Source: Passalora sequoiae (lineage: Eukaryota > Ascomycota > Dothideomycetes > Mycosphaerellales > Mycosphaerellaceae). Taken from it: DNA of 64,000 nt. The DNA is taken from positions 186,001-250,000 of the forward strand of contig WSQC01000020.1 in the NCBI GenBank assembly GCA_013248845.1, written 5' to 3'. This document shows, piece after piece, positions 62,866 through 64,000 of this stretch. The notes below the pieces were generated by a model, which had not been told where the DNA came from, made no database searches, and worked only from the letters and a program-made list of their open reading frames with translations. The position numbers and the translations under genes were made by a program. Positions within the stretch are counted from its first letter, which is position 1. Each line of letters opens with the position of its first letter.

Positions 62866-63642
62866 CTGGGATTCGGCAAAGGGAGTTGAAGATTGCCTGT
62901 GTGCACAGGTGAATGTTGAGGTTGATGGTAGCAAGATGTCAGGACGAGAGGTCGAGCGAGCTGTAGAACTGACTCGCAGCATTGGCTTGGCGGCCGAGGT
63001 TGAGCAATGCTTCGCTCTCTAGGACGTCTCACGTAACATCAACAAAGATTTTATTGCAGCCAGCATCATCAGATCTATACGCCTAACACTCGGATTCTTC
63101 GACTTAACACATTCATCCTGCACACAATATCGCTGTCGCCGGGCACCAGCTCAATGACATTCGGGTATGCAAGAACACGGCGAAGACATCTCTTGTCGGT
63201 TGCTTTCAGCACGAGACGATGGAAGAAGGTCTATGATACAGAGACATCAAGCGCTGCACAGTAGGTATCTGGCATCGGGACGACAACATCGGAAGTGAAG
63301 AGATGCGGTCAGAAGAAGGAGATGGTCGTAGAGACCTTATCGGTATACAAAGCTGCTCAACTATTATTTGATAGCATTTGATTGAGCTTCCACTTTGAAC
63401 ACCGACACGCGACTGCCACGCGTTAGAGGCGTGCCCATGACGTCTTACGCCAAGCCAACACGTACCCAGACGTTCTTGCACGACGAGTGAAACCTGCTAG
63501 ACGCCCACAAACACTTGCTTATGTTGACGGCATTGTTGTTGGCTGGGCCAATGTAACAAGCACACGACTGCATCTACTCCGCTCCTGGAATACCTTTATT
63601 AGCCTGAGCATCCCTTGCTTCGTTCCCGATTTTCCTTTTTGA
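62866..63642. other. divergent promoter region, no gene seen
   Basis: 777 bp between the small unknown gene (-) and the IST2-like gene (+). Short frames only. Confidence 0.5.
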
Positions 63643-64000
63643 ATGTCGGAAGCAGATGACTCCAGCACGCCGCTGGCCACCTCGATCAAGAAGCGGCAGA
63701 CATTCCCGCGATCTATCAGTGAACTAGTCACGAGCCAATTGGTGCCCGGCGATATGGCTAAGAGCAACGCTTTGCATACCAATATGGACGTCGACTACGT
63801 GATTGTCTTCCGCTTCCCGCCAAAAGGTATCGATATTGCTCACCCCACGACTTCATTCCGCTAAACACATCATTTCCTAGATAAAGTCAAGGCGGCAGCA
63901 AGCTTTGAGCAGTTGTGTCAGAAGCTCGCTCAAGTTGGCTTGGCCACAGAGGTCCGCAACGGTAACGATAATTCCGTATTGATCTTCACTAAGGTGGCAA
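63643..64000 (+). CDS. IST2: Ist2-like (anoctamin/TMEM16) protein, 5' part only
   Basis: ATG at 63643, exon 1 to 63826, intron 63827-63880 (GTATCG...CCTAG, 54 nt), exon 2 running off the right edge. The spliced N-terminus reads NMDVDYVIVFRFPPKDKVKA, then AAASFEQLCQKLAQVGLATE and VRNGNDNSVLIFTKVA. This is the start of the fungal Ist2 N-terminal domain (xVDYVIxYRFP ... FexLxxxLxxVGLxTEVRxG) that precedes the anoctamin transmembrane region. A ~45-residue Ser/Thr-rich lead comes first. Ist2 family members tether cortical ER to the plasma membrane and were named for salt tolerance. The membrane domain lies outside the window, so the assignment depends on this N-terminal match. Confidence 0.75.

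Overview
The window is nuclear DNA of a filamentous ascomycete, most likely a Dothideomycete. Coding frames are long and mostly uninterrupted. Introns are few and short (about 50-160 nt), with GTRAGT-type donors, CTRAC-type branch points and YAG acceptors. Recognisable proteins have fungal architectures (Ubc6, Nip1/eIF3c, Arp5, Sip5, Gdt1, Ara2, Arg1, AIM9-like, Ist2-like). No rRNA, CRISPR array or convincing tRNA or transposon was found. The species cannot be named from this sequence.

Layout. 0.1-6 kb: NOP8-like ribosome-biogenesis protein (-), a broken F-box-like gene (-), a small F-box-like protein (-) and the ER ubiquitin-conjugating enzyme UBC6 (-). 6.5-8.9 kb: a badly decayed STAND NTPase gene (+). 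9.4-15.4 kb: F-box protein (-), three-exon PHD-finger protein (-), eIF3c/NIP1 (-). 16.3-18.7 kb: a MYND-finger gene truncated inside its finger (+) and a Cys-rich single-pass membrane protein with an internal stop (+). 20-22.2 kb: ARP5 (+). 23.3-25.6 kb: two decayed BTB-like genes (-), the second carrying an exact 205-bp tandem duplication. 26.6-28.5 kb: unknown protein with Cys/His clusters (-). 28.5-31.6 kb: gene-poor, with a minisatellite. 31.6-33.7 kb: disordered Ser/Pro-rich protein (+). 34.8-35.5 kb: broken F-box gene (-). 37-40.5 kb: secreted FAD oxidase (+) and argininosuccinate synthase ARG1 (+). 42-43.3 kb: ARA2 (+). 44.5-50.2 kb: SIP5 (+) convergent with GDT1 (-), a microsatellite block between them. 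52.1-54.8 kb: Myb/telobox protein (+). 55.5-57.3 kb: AIM9-like kinase-fold gene (+) with an apparent frameshift. 57.6-58.2 kb: small Cys-rich membrane protein (+). 58.5-61.3 kb: large secreted, PIR-like, probably GPI-anchored repeat protein (-). 62.2-62.9 kb: small two-exon gene of unknown function (-). 63.6 kb to the end: 5' part of an IST2-like gene (+).

Housekeeping genes for translation, ribosome assembly, chromatin, ER quality control, arginine and erythroascorbate synthesis, and ion homeostasis are intact. They alternate with patches of accessory genes (STAND, BTB, F-box, MYND), several of which are broken. Many premature stops are of the CAA/CAG/CGA to TAA/TAG/TGA kind, as expected from C-to-T mutation such as repeat-induced point mutation. 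The most unusual intact gene is the 58.5-61.3 kb secreted protein. Its repeats are bounded by Lys-Arg sites with a DADI/DAVI spacer, resembling Kex2-processed peptide precursors.
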